From Dryococelus australis (lineage: Eukaryota; Arthropoda; Insecta; Phasmatodea; Phasmatidae), in contig CM056993.1 in assembly GCA_029891345.1 (NCBI GenBank), positions 230,111,265-230,175,264 on the forward strand: a stretch of 64,000 nt of DNA, written 5' to 3'. Shown piece after piece: positions 1 through 12,917 of the stretch; position 1 is the first letter of the stretch; each line of letters starts with the position of its first letter. Both the position numbers and the translations under genes were made by a program. The notes beneath the pieces are model-generated. The model did not search any database, was not told where the DNA came from, and saw only the letters and a program-made list of their open reading frames with translations.

Positions 1-324
1 ATCCAAACTGCTCTTCAGGAAGTAAACTATTATTCCTGATGTGGGTGTTAATCCGTCTTAGGTCAATAGGCCTATAATTTTGAGGGAGTTTCCCTGGCTT
101 GTGAAATACAATTACATTTGCAGCTTTCCATTTGCTTGGAAAGTATTATCGCTTGAACATAGCATTAACGCATGTGGCTAAATACTCAAGAGCTAGTTCA
201 AGCATAGATTGAATGCCGTCTATCCCTGGAGCTTTCCTGGGATGCATGCGGCGAATTGCAAGCTTTATTTCTTGTGACTGAGTAAATTCGGGTTCATCTT
301 CAGTCGGTTTTCTCTGTTTTAATT
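1..324 (-). pseudogene. Non-LTR retrotransposon reverse transcriptase fragment
   Basis: Read on the minus strand, this encodes the N-terminal part of a LINE reverse transcriptase: KAPGIDGIQ, then a segment with one stop, then PSKWKAANVIVFHKPGK, YRPIDL and LPEEQFG. These match the family's KAPGxDGI, W..A.V..I.KPGK, YRPISL and QFGF blocks. Compared with intact family members, the stretch between YRPI and LLPEEQFG is about 15-20 residues too short, so an internal deletion is likely. The fragment runs off the left edge of the window. The clade is uncertain (CR1 or Jockey-like). It is probably an old insertion, in the sense orientation of ValRS. Confidence 0.75.
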
Positions 325-3300
325 TAATTTCACGGTAAACTCACTTGCCACAGCCCTCCAAAGTGTATATAAGCAGTGGATCGGGCATTTGAGAGGCCAT
401 TCACTGGGAATCTGTCCCCAGCCACAGCTCCGCAATACCAGTTAGCACGTTGTAACTCGATTATGACACTTGCTAGCATAAGCAATTCACTAGGAGTAGA
501 ACCCCAACCTGAGCTCCGTGTTTGTTGTTCGGCTATCTTCCTTTACTTGGCTATCATTTGCATAAGGAGTCCCGAGTTAAAGTGTTCACCACATACCAGT
601 ACCGATAGGATGCTTAGGGGTATCCCTCGGCCCGAGACAGTTCTTACAACTGATCTCACTCTCTTTCGTTTGTCCTGAGTACCATACATTACGCTAGGTT
701 CTCGCCTATCAGGCTTTATTGGCCATAGGTCAGGAGTCTCTGTTGTGTTTCACTTTGCCACTAAACATTTGCTCTTAAGTATACCTTCAGCTTCCCACTT
801 AAGACTCACACATGGCTGTGCGGTAACACGAACATCAGTATATAGACCCTGAAGAGAGTGACACATTTGGCTGCATGGTTGTCAGCTGGCCACGCTGCTT
901 CTGTGGGTGCTCCCTTCGCAAGGACATAGAGAATTTTCTTGGCCTCTCAAGCTCAATAAGAGAATAATCTGAAGATCCTGTTGTGTCTGGCTCAAGCGTC
1001 ACATCGTCCTTCAGAAGTCACTGGAGAATTCAGAGGAGCACCTACTGATTTCCTCAAGGAGAGCCAGTACCCTCAGCCCGTCTGTGACACACTGAGCAAT
1101 CGTGTTGCCCTCTTTACCACAGGCTGACCATGGACTAACCACTTGAGGACATCATGAAAGTGCTTCCCACTGAGACTGCTGTAGCTACCAACCCTCAACT
1201 TGCCATCAAGACTATGAGCAATTGTGTTGCCACCCTTACTGATAGTTGATGGAGAGGTATGTGGGGTTGAACCCCTAGGGCAGCAGCACCAAGGAGCACT
1301 GCCGACTCACTGAATGGACTATGCCAGATTAGAATACCCATCAACAAACACACGTCACATTTATTTGATTGCCCAGATGTGCCTGAGCCTACATTACAGT
1401 ACCTTCAGCACCTGCAGCACCCAAAGTTCTCCTCATGACATACCACTGTGCTGGGAGAAAAAGGTGACCAAGATTGTATTTGCTCAAAGTGAACAGTCGA
1501 GTGCAGAGACCAGGCACCACTAAGGTGTACTTAGGTCAGAAGGAGGAAGCCTTATGAGCACGAGCCGCAGTATGTTCAACCTTGGCATGAGGGTCACAAA
1601 CCACCATCGCGTCCCGAGTACAACCACCAGCTACCAGAATAGGTGTTTCTTTGTACTATGGGCCATGTTGCCCATGCTGCCAACACCACTCAAGACGTAA
1701 GCACCAGAGTTCTGGTGACATCACTTCACCAGCCATTTGTAACCCTAAGTTGAGCGCCTGGCTATTCACCACTAGCTCCCGAACAAATGGGAAGGAATCT
1801 GCCAGACAAGCACAGACTCGGCCGTGACCCAACCAGTTCACTAGTCAGCTCCACTGAAAGCGGACTGCTGAAATATTGAAATACATGCTTGTCCGCTGAA
1901 GTCGCAATAGGTGAACACTCGCAGAATTTTACCCTGTTCATGGAGATCACTGCTTTGTAACTCCTAGGAAAGGGGACTGACATATGACTAACTATATCAC
2001 AAAATGGGGTCAACCTCAAAAAGGAGGTTTTTAGTTTCTATCTTACTTTCATCCAGGTGCATAGTCTTAGGTTTGTAAGTACAGCAAAGTTCACTGGAAC
2101 TGTAGGCGGAAAAGAACAGTTCAAGCTATGTGGTAGCATGAGACAAGGGTGATTGGGTTGAACAGCCACTCATAGTGCATTTAAAATAAACTGCTACCTC
2201 ACTGAACTTTACCTGGTCTTCCTTGAGGGGAGGAGCAGCTCCCTACATCTGAGCTGTAGTTCTTTGGACTTTAGCACAACAACCAAAGACAAAGACGTTT
2301 CTGAAGGCTTCCGCTAAAGACCAGTGTGATATGCATCTGAGGCATTCAAACTGCATAAAACTGAGGATCTGGCTAAATTAGAGTTGGTGGTATGGCTCAC
2401 AGGCTGTAAAAACGTGACGAACAGGAACGTGACTTGTCGGTAGCAGTGTCGGTAGCAGTGCATGGCTACAATTAATTTATCAAGTATCAATACTTGTTCT
2501 GAATCCAATCTCTTTCTCCCCCCCCCCCCCAGCCACCTCTCTCTTTGTGTGCATGTATGTGTGTCCATGTCTTACCCTCAGTTTCTTCTTCATGCTTAAC
2601 AATCAGTGCCATCTTAAGTAGGACTAGGAAGCTGAATGAGTGTATAAAGGATGGAGACAGCCCCGGTTGAGTCAATGTGACTAAAGCCAACCAGCAGAAG
2701 CTACTGGCCTCAGGAATTCACATCCAGGTCTAGGATGACTTGACACATTGGTGAGGTGGACTAATGGCAGCAGCACTAGAGGGCGCCCCAGTATAAAATG
2801 TTTAGGAAACAATCAAGCATGCCGTACACGGGGTGATTTTTCAAAGGTTTCATCGAAAAGTGTGAAGAAACTAAGCACAAGCTGTAGCTTGTGTGTTGTG
2901 CTTCATCAGATTGTAGCCAAACATCACGAGCATCAATTGAGTGTCAACATACGTCACAAAATTATTGTCTTCATTCTAGCACAACTTTAAAGCAGTTTAG
3001 CAATGAAAATTTATTGATTTGCAAAACATGAACAGTGATTATTAACTGCAAATATTTGTTTATAAAGTAAAATCACTGTGACTCAACTTGCACGTTGATA
3101 CATGCTGCTCCTACTACTAATCAACTACGATTACAACTCATCGCTCTTTACGTGAAGTATTCCATTACTTCAACCTATGTAAGAGATGTCTACATCAACC
3201 ACACAAGAGAGTTGTGCACGCAATAACTTGCACATAATTTCTCGGCCGCTTACGATTCAACTGGACAACAGCGACCAGCCAGTCATTTTGGTATTCTGTC

Positions 3301-4400
3301 TCTGTCGCACACTCGCTCCCTGTGGAAAGTGCGTATTTCCCCTTGTTCGGCTGAACTCCACTCCACATTCCACAACATATTCCTCCCCTACCAAGGTTTG
3401 CTAGCACCCCTACACAGCTGCCTACTGCTGACAAACCCCCCCCCCCCCCCAATAGTGAAGGATGTCCCCTGCCGACCTCCTGCCACATATCTGCTCCTCG
3501 TTGTAGCTCTGCAGGGAAGTTATGTCAACAAACCTGTTCGGTTTTCCAATCCTCCCAAAATTCTTTGCAATTCACGTACTCGTTCATTCTTATTACATTT
3601 GAGTCAGGTATGTTACATGAACATTTTCATGGCCTTAAACATTTTTGAACGCCTCGCATTCTATATCACTAGTATGTAATATAAAACTACAAACATTTTG
3701 TCCCGTCTGATGATATGGTCGCGAATGCCACTTGACATACAAAGTAGCACGTGGTGTGGCAGAGGAGCTTTAGCGCCCATTCAAACAATAAATAAAAGCC
3801 ACTGAATATGAAACACTGTAAACATTTTCGGTCGAAAGAAAGTAATGAAAAACAACTATGGTTGAGATTGACGCATGTCCGGTTAGATTAACAGCCACAA
3901 TGGTCGAGAATTTTGTCCGCTAGACCAAAAGCGGCGTGGGGTGGTTGAGTATAGATATATGACGAGAGGCGAGGGGTGTTGGTTAGTACTTATTTACTCT
4001 CGCTTCTTGGGTGCTGTGGTTGTGGTGGGTTTTACCCAAACGTAGCAAGCTCAGCCCTCGCTGAATCTAACTTCACTACCGGTCAACAACCCTTTTACCA
4101 AGGGATGGCATGAGAGGTGAATGCATATACAAGGAGATACAAATAATACAACGACCGGAGCAGTCGATATACTGACTCGTGCCCGAGTTGGGCGGCGAGG
4201 TCCCATTCCACCTGCCTTTCCGGTATAGGTTGAGGAAGTTTACTCAACTGCCTGGCGCAAGGAGCGCTGCGTGTCGTTCCCTATGCTTTTGGCAGTGCTT
4301 CTGGCTGCAAGGCATCGAGTCTCTGCTCACAGCTTACTGGGTACACCCTGACACAAAACAAACTAAACACAATTTACAGTGTAAGTCCAGTTTCGGCTTG
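325..4400. other. Intron or intergenic DNA with no supported gene
   Basis: Only short overlapping reading frames without recognisable domains occur here. There is a C13 run at 2518-2530 and a C15 run at 3436-3450. A pair of similar segments near 1096 and 1210 (both with AGCAATYGTGTTGCC) hints at an old duplicated repeat. I see no coding or RNA feature. Confidence 0.4.
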
Positions 4401-4404
4401 CTGA

Positions 4405-4493
4405 CTAGGCTCTGTAAAGTCGCCACTGATTCCCCACCCTATACGGGCTGATCAGAGACGGGGAGGTGTTTGGGTCACCAATGCCACCACTGG
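4405..4493 (-). mobile_element. LTR-retrotransposon leader fragment, copy A
   Basis: Read on the minus strand, about 88 bases align with 12503-12589 on the plus strand at roughly three quarters identity. The shared core contains GGCATTGGTG, then CTCCCC and CTGATCAGCCC. A GGTGACCCAAAC-type motif just after an LTR end resembles the primer-binding and leader region of some Ty3/gypsy elements. That assignment is inferred. No LTR pair was found around this copy. Confidence 0.4.
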
Positions 4494-4615
4494 ATTTGGG
4501 TCCACACATGAATGGGCGGCAGGTCTCAAGCTACGATATATCTTGGCACTGGTAGCAATGCTGTGGGATAAGGCAATAACTCAAGATTGTCTCCTCTCTC
4601 TGGATGAGGAGTAGG

Positions 4616-4846
4616 AGTTCCTGCATTGCAGGTTCTTGAGGCGGAGCACTTCCAGCGTGGCAGCTCGACATCCCAACGGGCGGGTCTTCCTGCGTGGCAG
4701 GTTGTTCCTGGGATGGAGCACTCTTGTCCGAGCTCGACATCCTGGCTGGTTGGTCTTCCTGCGTGGCAGAGGGTTGGGGCGGAGCACGCTCGTTGGAGCT
4801 CAACGTGCAGGTTAGCATGAGTTCCTGCATTGCAGGTTCTTGAGGT
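4616..4846 (-). repeat. 69-bp minisatellite (about 3.3 units) that keeps an open frame
   Basis: The anchor TTCCTGC recurs at 4618, 4687, 4756 and 4822, so spacings are 69, 69 and 66 bases, all multiples of three. On the minus strand the units stay open as a 23-residue repeat rich in Pro, Gln, Ser and Glu, with variants of SAPPQ and QPATQED. The open frame runs 4531-4902. It could be a decayed gene or transposon segment, or an accidental frame kept by the unit length. No protein family was recognised. Confidence 0.6.
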
Positions 4847-4902
4847 TGTAACATCCAGTGTGGGCCACTCTTATGTAATAGCCAACACGTTGAGATAGCC
4901 AC

Positions 4903-6119
4903 TATTTTTTGTAATGGTTCTCATTGTGCACCACTCTGAAAGTGTCTGTAATAGTGTGACTATATATTCTATTTGGTGTGAATTGGGAGAAAGAATAATT
5001 ATAATGATTTAATAGATTTTTGGGCGCCTTATTATTCGTGATGTGACCTTGGTCTTACCACACTAGGATCAGAAGCTCTCCGGCAATGCTGTAAACCTCA
5101 TGCAATAGAAAACACATTCCAACCTTCGCAGTAATTCATTTAAATCAAACATGTGTAACCTTATTCATTTATTTATTTATGAAAAAATAAAAAAATAAAC
5201 TGAGACCCAAACATGTGAATAATTCAACAAGGTTCCAAACTAAATATGTGTGTGTGTGTGTGATAGAAATCTCTTTACTCAAAAATGAAATTATACTGTA
5301 TGATAATTACCATAAATGACATACCACCTTCCAAGTAAGAATAGGAATAAATCAGAATGTAAAATTAAAATAAAAGAAAAGATTGAAAAAATGCTGTGAA
5401 ACTTTCGAGCTGCTATATAAAAAAAATTTATAAATCTTTTACTTGAGATTTCAGTTCAAAATATTAATCAGGTTCCATCGGAAGTAGCCTCCTCTGTATT
5501 AAAATTTCCAGAAAGTTTGGTAAGCTCTTACTTAAATTCTTAAATTTCTTGGATCACATTCACTATAATTCATTAAATGTTAAAAGTCAGTTCATCACCT
5601 AATTATCTCAAATCTGATACTTCACCAAATAAAATTACTCTGGATTTATATTGAAAGTTCAAAATAAGTCAAACTCCTCATTCCATATTGCTCTGTCTAT
5701 AATTCCATATTGCTCTGACTATACTATCTCATATGCGAAAGTTCGGGACTACTGGTTTAACATACTCATGGAACTCAAAGTTAAAGCGTTGAAAAATCAA
5801 AATAGTAACTTTAGTAAAATAAGTTCAGGTTTCTTAAAGTTCAATACTTGAAAAACAGTTAATGTACTTAAGCTTCCCATACGTTAAATTACCTTGGCAT
5901 CACCTGAGGTCCTCTGGCGCTACCTCGTTGCATGACACCGGCGTCTTAGTCTTGGCGTCCTTTTCCCCTCATCAATTTAAAACTCAAAATAATTATCTAC
6001 GACTTAGCCTACAGCCTCTTCTTAAATATTGCTGCGGCGACTACCAAAAACTTAACTTCTGGGAGCATAATTTCTAAAATAAATTTATGATGGCGTTGGA
6101 ATTTCAAAAGTAAAATTCC
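4903..6119. other. AT-rich non-coding stretch
   Basis: This is low-complexity A/T sequence with an ATTTATTT tract near 5165-5180 and a short (GT)n tract near 5250-5262. Short frames at 5651-5851 and 5862-6077 show no recognisable domain. No gene supported. Confidence 0.4.
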
Positions 6120-7517
6120 AACGAAAATTTTGAACGCCTTACATGCTCAATGTCTTTCACAGACATTCTTCCAGCTTCCAACCAACCAACATCCAATAAT
6201 GTCCTTCGAGATAATACCTGTATTTCTTCATGGCCCAGATAACAGCCAGACAATCTTGCTCATTGATGTGGTACTCTGTTTCGTCTAAGCGGGTAGATGC
6301 ATACGCTATCACATGTGGATGTCCTTCTACATCTTGCTGGTACAGTACACAGTACTGCGCCCAGGCTGTTTCGACACACGTCTGTTTGCAGTATTAAGGG
6401 TTTGTTTCCTTGTGGTCGATGGAGCTGGTGGATTTTCTTGAAGCTGTTCAAGTCTGAAAACGCTTGTCGTTGTTCCGGACCCCATCGCCGTGAGTCTTTC
6501 TCGAGGAGTGGATGTAGTGGTGCCATATATGTTGCAATATTTGGAACAAAGTATAATACCCAATTACACAGACCCAGGTACCGTTGTAGTTGTAGCTTAT
6601 TTGAAGGTTCTTCCACTTCTTCAATCACTAGTATAGAACTGTGTTGTGGGGAGTTTCCCTCAGGCGATATGACGTGTCCCAGATAATCTATTGAATACTT
6701 TCCAAACAAGCTTTTCGACAGCTTGCAAGTCATTCCGTGTAATTTGAGTCTTTCCAACACTCGTTGCAGATGGCCTAGGTGCTCCTCCTAACTGTCGGAA
6801 CATACTATTACATTGTTGAAATAAGCGAAGCAGAACTCCATGATGTAACCCGTTAATACCTCAGCAGGTATTAATAGTTGAAATGTCACTGGGGCGTTTT
6901 TCAAGCAGAAAGGCATAACTCGAAATTGGAGGGTTCCACCCTCAGGTGTTGTAAAGGCAGTATATTTGCGACTGTCCGGGTGCGCAATCTGCCAATGTCT
7001 TGTAGCGATTGAAACACGTCTATAGCTGTAGGAGCGATCGGGTGGGTAACTCCATTTAATGAATTGTAATTTACACAAAGTTGCAATTTCCCATTTTTCT
7101 TAGGCACGAGGACCACATGTGAGTTACATGGGGAATTTCATGACTCCACGATCTCCTGGTCCTTCATGTCGTTGACCTGCTCCATTTTGAGGTCACTGGG
7201 GTGGGTTGACACTCGATATGAAAAGTTGTAGACTGGTACATCTGTTGTAGGCCACATTTCATGATGTATGGAATGTGTCTGTCGTAGCAGACCTGCTTGT
7301 CTAAATGCTCAGGTGTACTCATCTAGTATAGCCATTAATTAGTTGAATTCTGGTTTGTTGAGTTTGTGGTTAATGCTCATTGGGTCGATGGGCATTAGCG
7401 GGATGTCGTCTGGGTTTTGATCCCAGCTCACAGTAATCCAGTGAGTTTCTCCCAGATTAGCGGGATGTCGTCTGGGTTTTGATCCCAGCTCACAGTAATC
7501 CAGTGAGTTTCTCCCAG
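6120..7517 (-). pseudogene. Ty3/gypsy pol relic (RT to RNase H)
   Basis: On the minus strand, fragments in shifting frames follow gypsy pol order. The pre-RT segment ends in a YRVS-like block near 7190. Then come VVLVPKKNGKLQLCVNYNSL (about 7060-7116), FTTPEGGTLQFRVMPF (about 6900-6950), a catalytic region reading AYFNNVIV where the family has YxDD, then KLSKSLFG, YLGHVISPEG and the connection and RNase H parts near 6180-6500. The two catalytic Asp are replaced by Asn, and there are stops and frameshifts. The polymerase is dead. A perfect 62-bp tandem duplication sits at its upstream end (7394-7517). No LTRs were identified. Confidence 0.8.
7394..7517. repeat. Perfect 62-bp tandem duplication
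   Basis: Two identical copies lie head to tail, 7394-7455 and 7456-7517. Each begins ATTAGCGGGATGTCG and ends TTTCTCCCAG. The unit length is not a multiple of three, so it shifts the pol relic's frame. Perfect identity in a decayed element suggests a recent local duplication or an assembly artefact. Confidence 0.9.
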
Positions 7518-10500
7518 ATAGGCTCTTCGTTGTCTATGATCATTACTTATGGAATTAACTAGCACACTACGTTAAAACTTACCGCTCTTAATATTACTTT
7601 ATTGTTGTTTAGCTGCAAAACATGACAAGGAGAGCATACGTATAGTTACAACTATTCTCTTTGCATGTAAGCTCGCAAGAATTTGACATCTATTGTGACC
7701 AACGTAACTGTGTGTAAAAAGCAGTTGCTCCCTTTTGAAATGTATAGCATCAGGATGTAGGTTGTTACTTCACTGGTGTTGTTTTGCTTAAGGAACGGGA
7801 AAACTAAATCCCAAATTTAATGTTTATAATGGAAATTTTGGGTGGTAATTACAGGGCATTTTTATTCAATTATGTATCAAAATGTATATGCTATTTTCTG
7901 GGAAAGTTTTGAATTGGAAATTGTCGTCGAGCACACGCACATCATATTTATTTGAAACTTCCTTCTTGGCTGTGTGGTGGTAGGTCACCACAGACTCAAG
8001 TTCACAGATTGCCTAAATTTCTGCCCTCTGTTTGCATTTACATAACATGTGTATATTTTGATTGAAATGTTTTATTAATATTACAGGTTGACCAAATAGT
8101 GCCCAGAGCTACATAATGATTTAAGTAAATATTTATTTTATCACATCTCAAATGATTAAGTGTATAACGCTGTTGTTTAGGTTATGCTAGTAATGTTTAC
8201 TACAGGTTAGTTACATATTATAAACTTTTTCTTCTCTCTCTTTATTGCACGAACTTTTTATCAGTTATTCATGTGGAATATCCGAGTGATATAAACTTTA
8301 TTATTCTTAGTCAACAATTTCTGGCTGAGTTAGGCCTATGGGGTAAACTGTTACCCGAAGTTACGGTTACCCAGAAACCCGAGTGACATCATTAAAATTT
8401 CCATTTCTGGTGGTTAGCGTTGGTGTGGACCCGGGAAGAAGAACTCTCCTGGCATCTTTGAACTGAGTCGGACCTACATTAAGCTTAGGGCTCCGAGATG
8501 AAGTTTTTGATCTGCCCGCCTACCTAAATTAGGGTTTTTCTGGCGTAGGGAGAGACGCTAATAACAGTAAATTGTAATTAGGGAAAGTAAGAAGAGACCC
8601 GTTTAAGACTATCTAGATTTTGAGTAATCGGCAAGAAACTGATGCCTATGCCATAGACGGACGTAAGACCTAAGCTGTTTAACTTACGCTTCAGTAAAGC
8701 CATCTACCCATCTATATTTTAATTTATGTGTTTGCTACATATTTGGAATCAATCTAAACTGTTATTTTGTGTGCAACTTTAAAACGTGAAACACCAAAAG
8801 ATCCCTACAATAACCCGGCCTGCACCCTCTTCTCAATAGCGGTGTGGGTTCCTATCAAACTGATTCTGGGACCACTCTAAAATTATTTAACTATGCTGGT
8901 GCCGGAGACTGACCAGATTCAATCCTGGCGGAATTAAATTGTGGCCGCCTTACTCAAAAAGTCCCATCAGAAGCCCTATTTTAGGAAACTACGTATCACG
9001 ATAATAGGAAAACCAAAACTAACTTAAGGGGGGAGAAAAAAAAACCAACATGAAAAATAAATAAACAAATAACACAGGAAAAAACACAGTTAAAATAAAA
9101 CTGAAAAAAAGTTAATCACACCAGAAAAAAAATTTAAACAAATTACATCATAAAAATGTCCCTGAAAAACCGAATGTAAATTTTAAGGAAAAAATTACTG
9201 AAAATCCTATACCTAGAAAATGGATGGGTGAATTACAATTACCCTTTAGTATTACAAATGAATTCATACTACTTGGGTAGATCAAATAAATTATGTTAAA
9301 ATTATAAACATTGCAAGACAATTGAAAACAAAACCAAACTTTCAATCAATATTTACATTATACATAGACTTTACTGAAAAAATTATACAATGAACTTGTT
9401 ATAAATGGTTTTGAGAAAGTAATTTAAGCAAGTAAAATGCATAATGAATTATAAAATAAAATTATTTATATTTTATAATAATAAATTGAATAGTAGTACA
9501 CCAAAAACACAATTAATGACAGAATATTCAAAAAAAAAACTATGAAAGCTAAACTATTTACTCGGGGTGTTATTTTTTTTTTCCTAATTAAAAAATTTGG
9601 CTCCTATAAAATAGTAAATAATACTTCAACCTACTGAGTTAAATATAAAAACAAATTTCCTTAGCTAGAAATAAAATTAGAAATTACCCTACGCATAGTC
9701 ATAATATAACTTGAATAAATTTGCTGGTTATTTTTTATGATATAAAGCAACTGGTATTAATGACACAGTTGTAAAAATGTGTCAATGATTTTTACGTACT
9801 CAGCATCATCATCTCCAACATAACACAGAGATAGTATCAACTCATCACCTTACCTAGCACATTCGAAATGAAAGGATTTGCCATTCACTGGCTCTTACAT
9901 TGCTCACAATTTCTTTAAAAATTTAGTGAATATACATGAAATGGAGTAGGCCTACCTCCAATAACTTCCATACATTCATGTGTGAAATTACACATGCTGT
10001 GGGTTTAAAAACACTGGGAGCCACATGGCATTTGTTTACAAAATTGGCGTCATCACTGACAGAACAGCTGTGGCGAAAGAATACAAAGAGTTTTAGCACT
10101 TCTTTCATAGAAATGTTAAAATTTGGTAAAATTATATAAAAAGGACTATACCAGTGGTATGAAAGGATGAACAAAGGGAAAACTCAGACATTGCATATAA
10201 GCCGCCATTATCTCTGACGAAAACAGCATTTCGTAAGCCACATTTCTGTTTAGGTTCTATGACACATAAGCACACCAGCATCACAGACTCGTAAACGTAT
10301 TGTCAAACAGTATTGCAGACTGGGGAAAACAAAAAGTTACAAGTTTATTTATAATTAACAGCATGCGTGCACGAAAACTTATATACAAAAGTAACAGGAT
10401 AAACCTGTCAACTCCAAACTATGTGTACATAAATCCGTGTAGCACACTGAAATCAAGTATTTGGTTTGATACATGTTTGTTACCATTGTATCTTATAGTA

Positions 10501-11870
10501 AAAACCGGATACTTGAAAATACGATAGGGCCAAAACTAATTCTACGATTAACTATGTGTCGAATAATAATGACATTGATATAAGACGGCGAAACTAGGTG
10601 CATGAATTTCCTGCCATAGACATCGGTTACAATATATGGAATGTTGATTCAAACTGGTCATAGCACTTAGGGTCGAATATAAATTTAACGTAATACAGCA
10701 ACTATCACAAGGTGCCACGTAGCTGTAGCAGTTTCATTTCACTTTTAATTACTGCAACATCCCAAATAATTGCACTTATATAATTGTAGAACTGAAATTA
10801 GTTCAGATATGTCCGCTTGTTTTGCTTACGGGTTTCATGTTTGCTTATTTAAAACTTTGCGTATGTCAGAATGCCCATGAGAAAATAAACGCTGAAGATC
10901 ACAACACGCAAATATTTTCCACATAGATTAATACATTTTAAGATTCTTTTTACAGTTTAGTTTCATAAAATAAAATATTTCTCTCCATTTCTCGACTTTT
11001 AGATCTTATTAGTTTGAGATGGAACTTCTCATCATGAGCACATTTATTTGATGAGGGAGGTTTTTTAATACATTTTCACAGCCTCGTATGTATGGTTCTG
11101 ATTATATAATAAATTTTCGAAACTTAACGTTATTTCCTCCAGTACTCCAGCAAGTGGGCAGCATTTCTTTTCTTGCGCTTGGCACTGACATTCAGTCATG
11201 GTTTTCCTTTTCCCTTCCTGCTAAATCTGGATGAATGATGCATTTCGAAATTTCACTTCTTTAGTAGCTTATCATCCATCACAACACAGTTCCAGACAAA
11301 ACTGTTTGGAAGGATAGCTAGCAAGATGGTTGACGAGCCTATTTGTGTGTGATGAAGAGAAAGGGGTGACTGGGGGGGGGGGGGGCGAAGGCAGGGATGG
11401 CGCACCGGGTGGTACCAGGCTCCTCCTCGAGTCAGGGGTGGGGGAAGCCGTACCTCGGTGCTGCCACCTGGAGGAAGACTGCTGAACAACACTGCAGTGG
11501 ATGCAAGAACTGAACAAATGATTTTCTCTTTCAGTTTTCTCGGAAACGAGCAGTGACATTAGGAAACCGAAACTGTAGTTACAATACTGTTGTAATTCTG
11601 CATTACTCTATATTAAAATATTTTCTAAATTATTTAAAACAGCGATAATAACCTTTATTTACTAACTAAGCCACAGCATAGTATATGTTACAATAAAGTA
11701 TTTTTTTACAACAAGAAACAATTTAAATATATCAAAGATTAACATGGTTGCTCTTCTTTGGAGAAAAATGTCTTTCATGGCCAAGTAAACAGTGAGCAAA
11801 TAATCAACAAATCCACTCAAATTCATGACTAACCATGAAGGTACAGTGGAATCTTAAATCTCCCGGGCGG
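7518..11870. other. Mostly AT-rich non-coding DNA
   Basis: No coding feature is supported. Around 8340-8620 and 8800-9000 the base composition rises and there are LTR-like stretches, for example GTTGGTGTGGACCCGGG near 8420 and TGGTGCCGGAGACTGACC near 8899, both reminiscent of retroelement primer-binding leaders. No terminal repeats could be paired. A G14 run lies at 11372-11385. Mirror-image reading frames at 9923-10174 are shadows without domains. Confidence 0.35.
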
Positions 11871-12502
11871 CTGAGCATGTAGCCACAAGGTTACGCAACC
11901 AGTGGGCATGCCGCCTCCCCCTCCTCCCGCACTGAGAGCCTACAAACTGCCCGCAACCGGGCCAGGCCGAGCGCTACCGAAGATGAACGAAGCAGTATTG
12001 CTGACTACTGCTGACCAGAGATTTTCAACTCCCACACCATGGCAGGACGTCACACACCTTCCCCGCACCCTGCTGTGGCAGCCTAGACTAGAGCACTATG
12101 TAGGCCAGTGCGCAGCGAGGCTCAAGTTAATTCTTCATCCTTTCTCGTGACATCCCAGAGCACTGATCCGTGCTGGGACCTCTGGAGAGCTTAGAAGCTT
12201 TAAGTACACCCCCAGCAGTTACTTCCCATCTCGACAACCAGTAATACCAGCGAACACGCTAATACTTATTAAATTCACTTTGTCTCTTCTAGACACCCGT
12301 TTACTTAGTACAGTTTAACAGTAATTCACTTTGTATTCGTCTAGAATTATATTCTTTCCCATGTAACCTAGAACCAGGTCACCTACACCTTCATCCAAGG
12401 AGGGGCTACAAATCTGGGTTATTTCCTCGCTTTGAGCACAAAGTTAGTGCTAAAGTGACCATAATCTGAGACTTGCCGCTCAACCTTGCCTGAACACACA
12501 AC

Positions 12503-12589
12503 CAGTAGAGGCATTGGTGGTCCAAACGGCTCCCCATTTCTGATCAGCCCACCAAGTGTGGGGGATCAGTGGAGACTTTTAGCAAGCTT
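12503..12589 (+). mobile_element. LTR-retrotransposon leader fragment, copy B
   Basis: The segment aligns to the minus strand of 4405-4493 (shared GGCATTGGTG...CTCCCC...CTGATCAGCCC). Just upstream is a possible LTR 3' end (...GAACACACA), and further upstream (about 11880-12500) is moderately GC-rich sequence that could be LTR. Downstream, a short basic frame at 12675-12917 has no recognised domain. The match shows a dispersed repeat; calling it an LTR-element leader is inference. Confidence 0.4.
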
Positions 12590-12917
12590 GTGCCAGCAAG
12601 TAGCTATTGGGTGAACACTCTAGATACTGTTCTTGTTACGGTGCACTACGTAAATTGTTAAGCAGCATTTCTCTATGCCTTACAAGATGAGGCGTGGCCT
12701 CAAGCGTAGGGAACAATACCAAGCTTACATTGCTGCCAAACAGTGGTCTGCACTACCACTTCCTACAAAGGAAATGCAGGCGGAACAGGAACACACCGCT
12801 AAATTCAGATGCCAAACAGTCACAGCTGCTCCGGTCATAATTGTATACTTTTCACTTCCGTACCAACCAAGAGTACCACCCGGTGTTGAGAGGGTTAGTT
12901 TATCAGACCGAGGCTAG

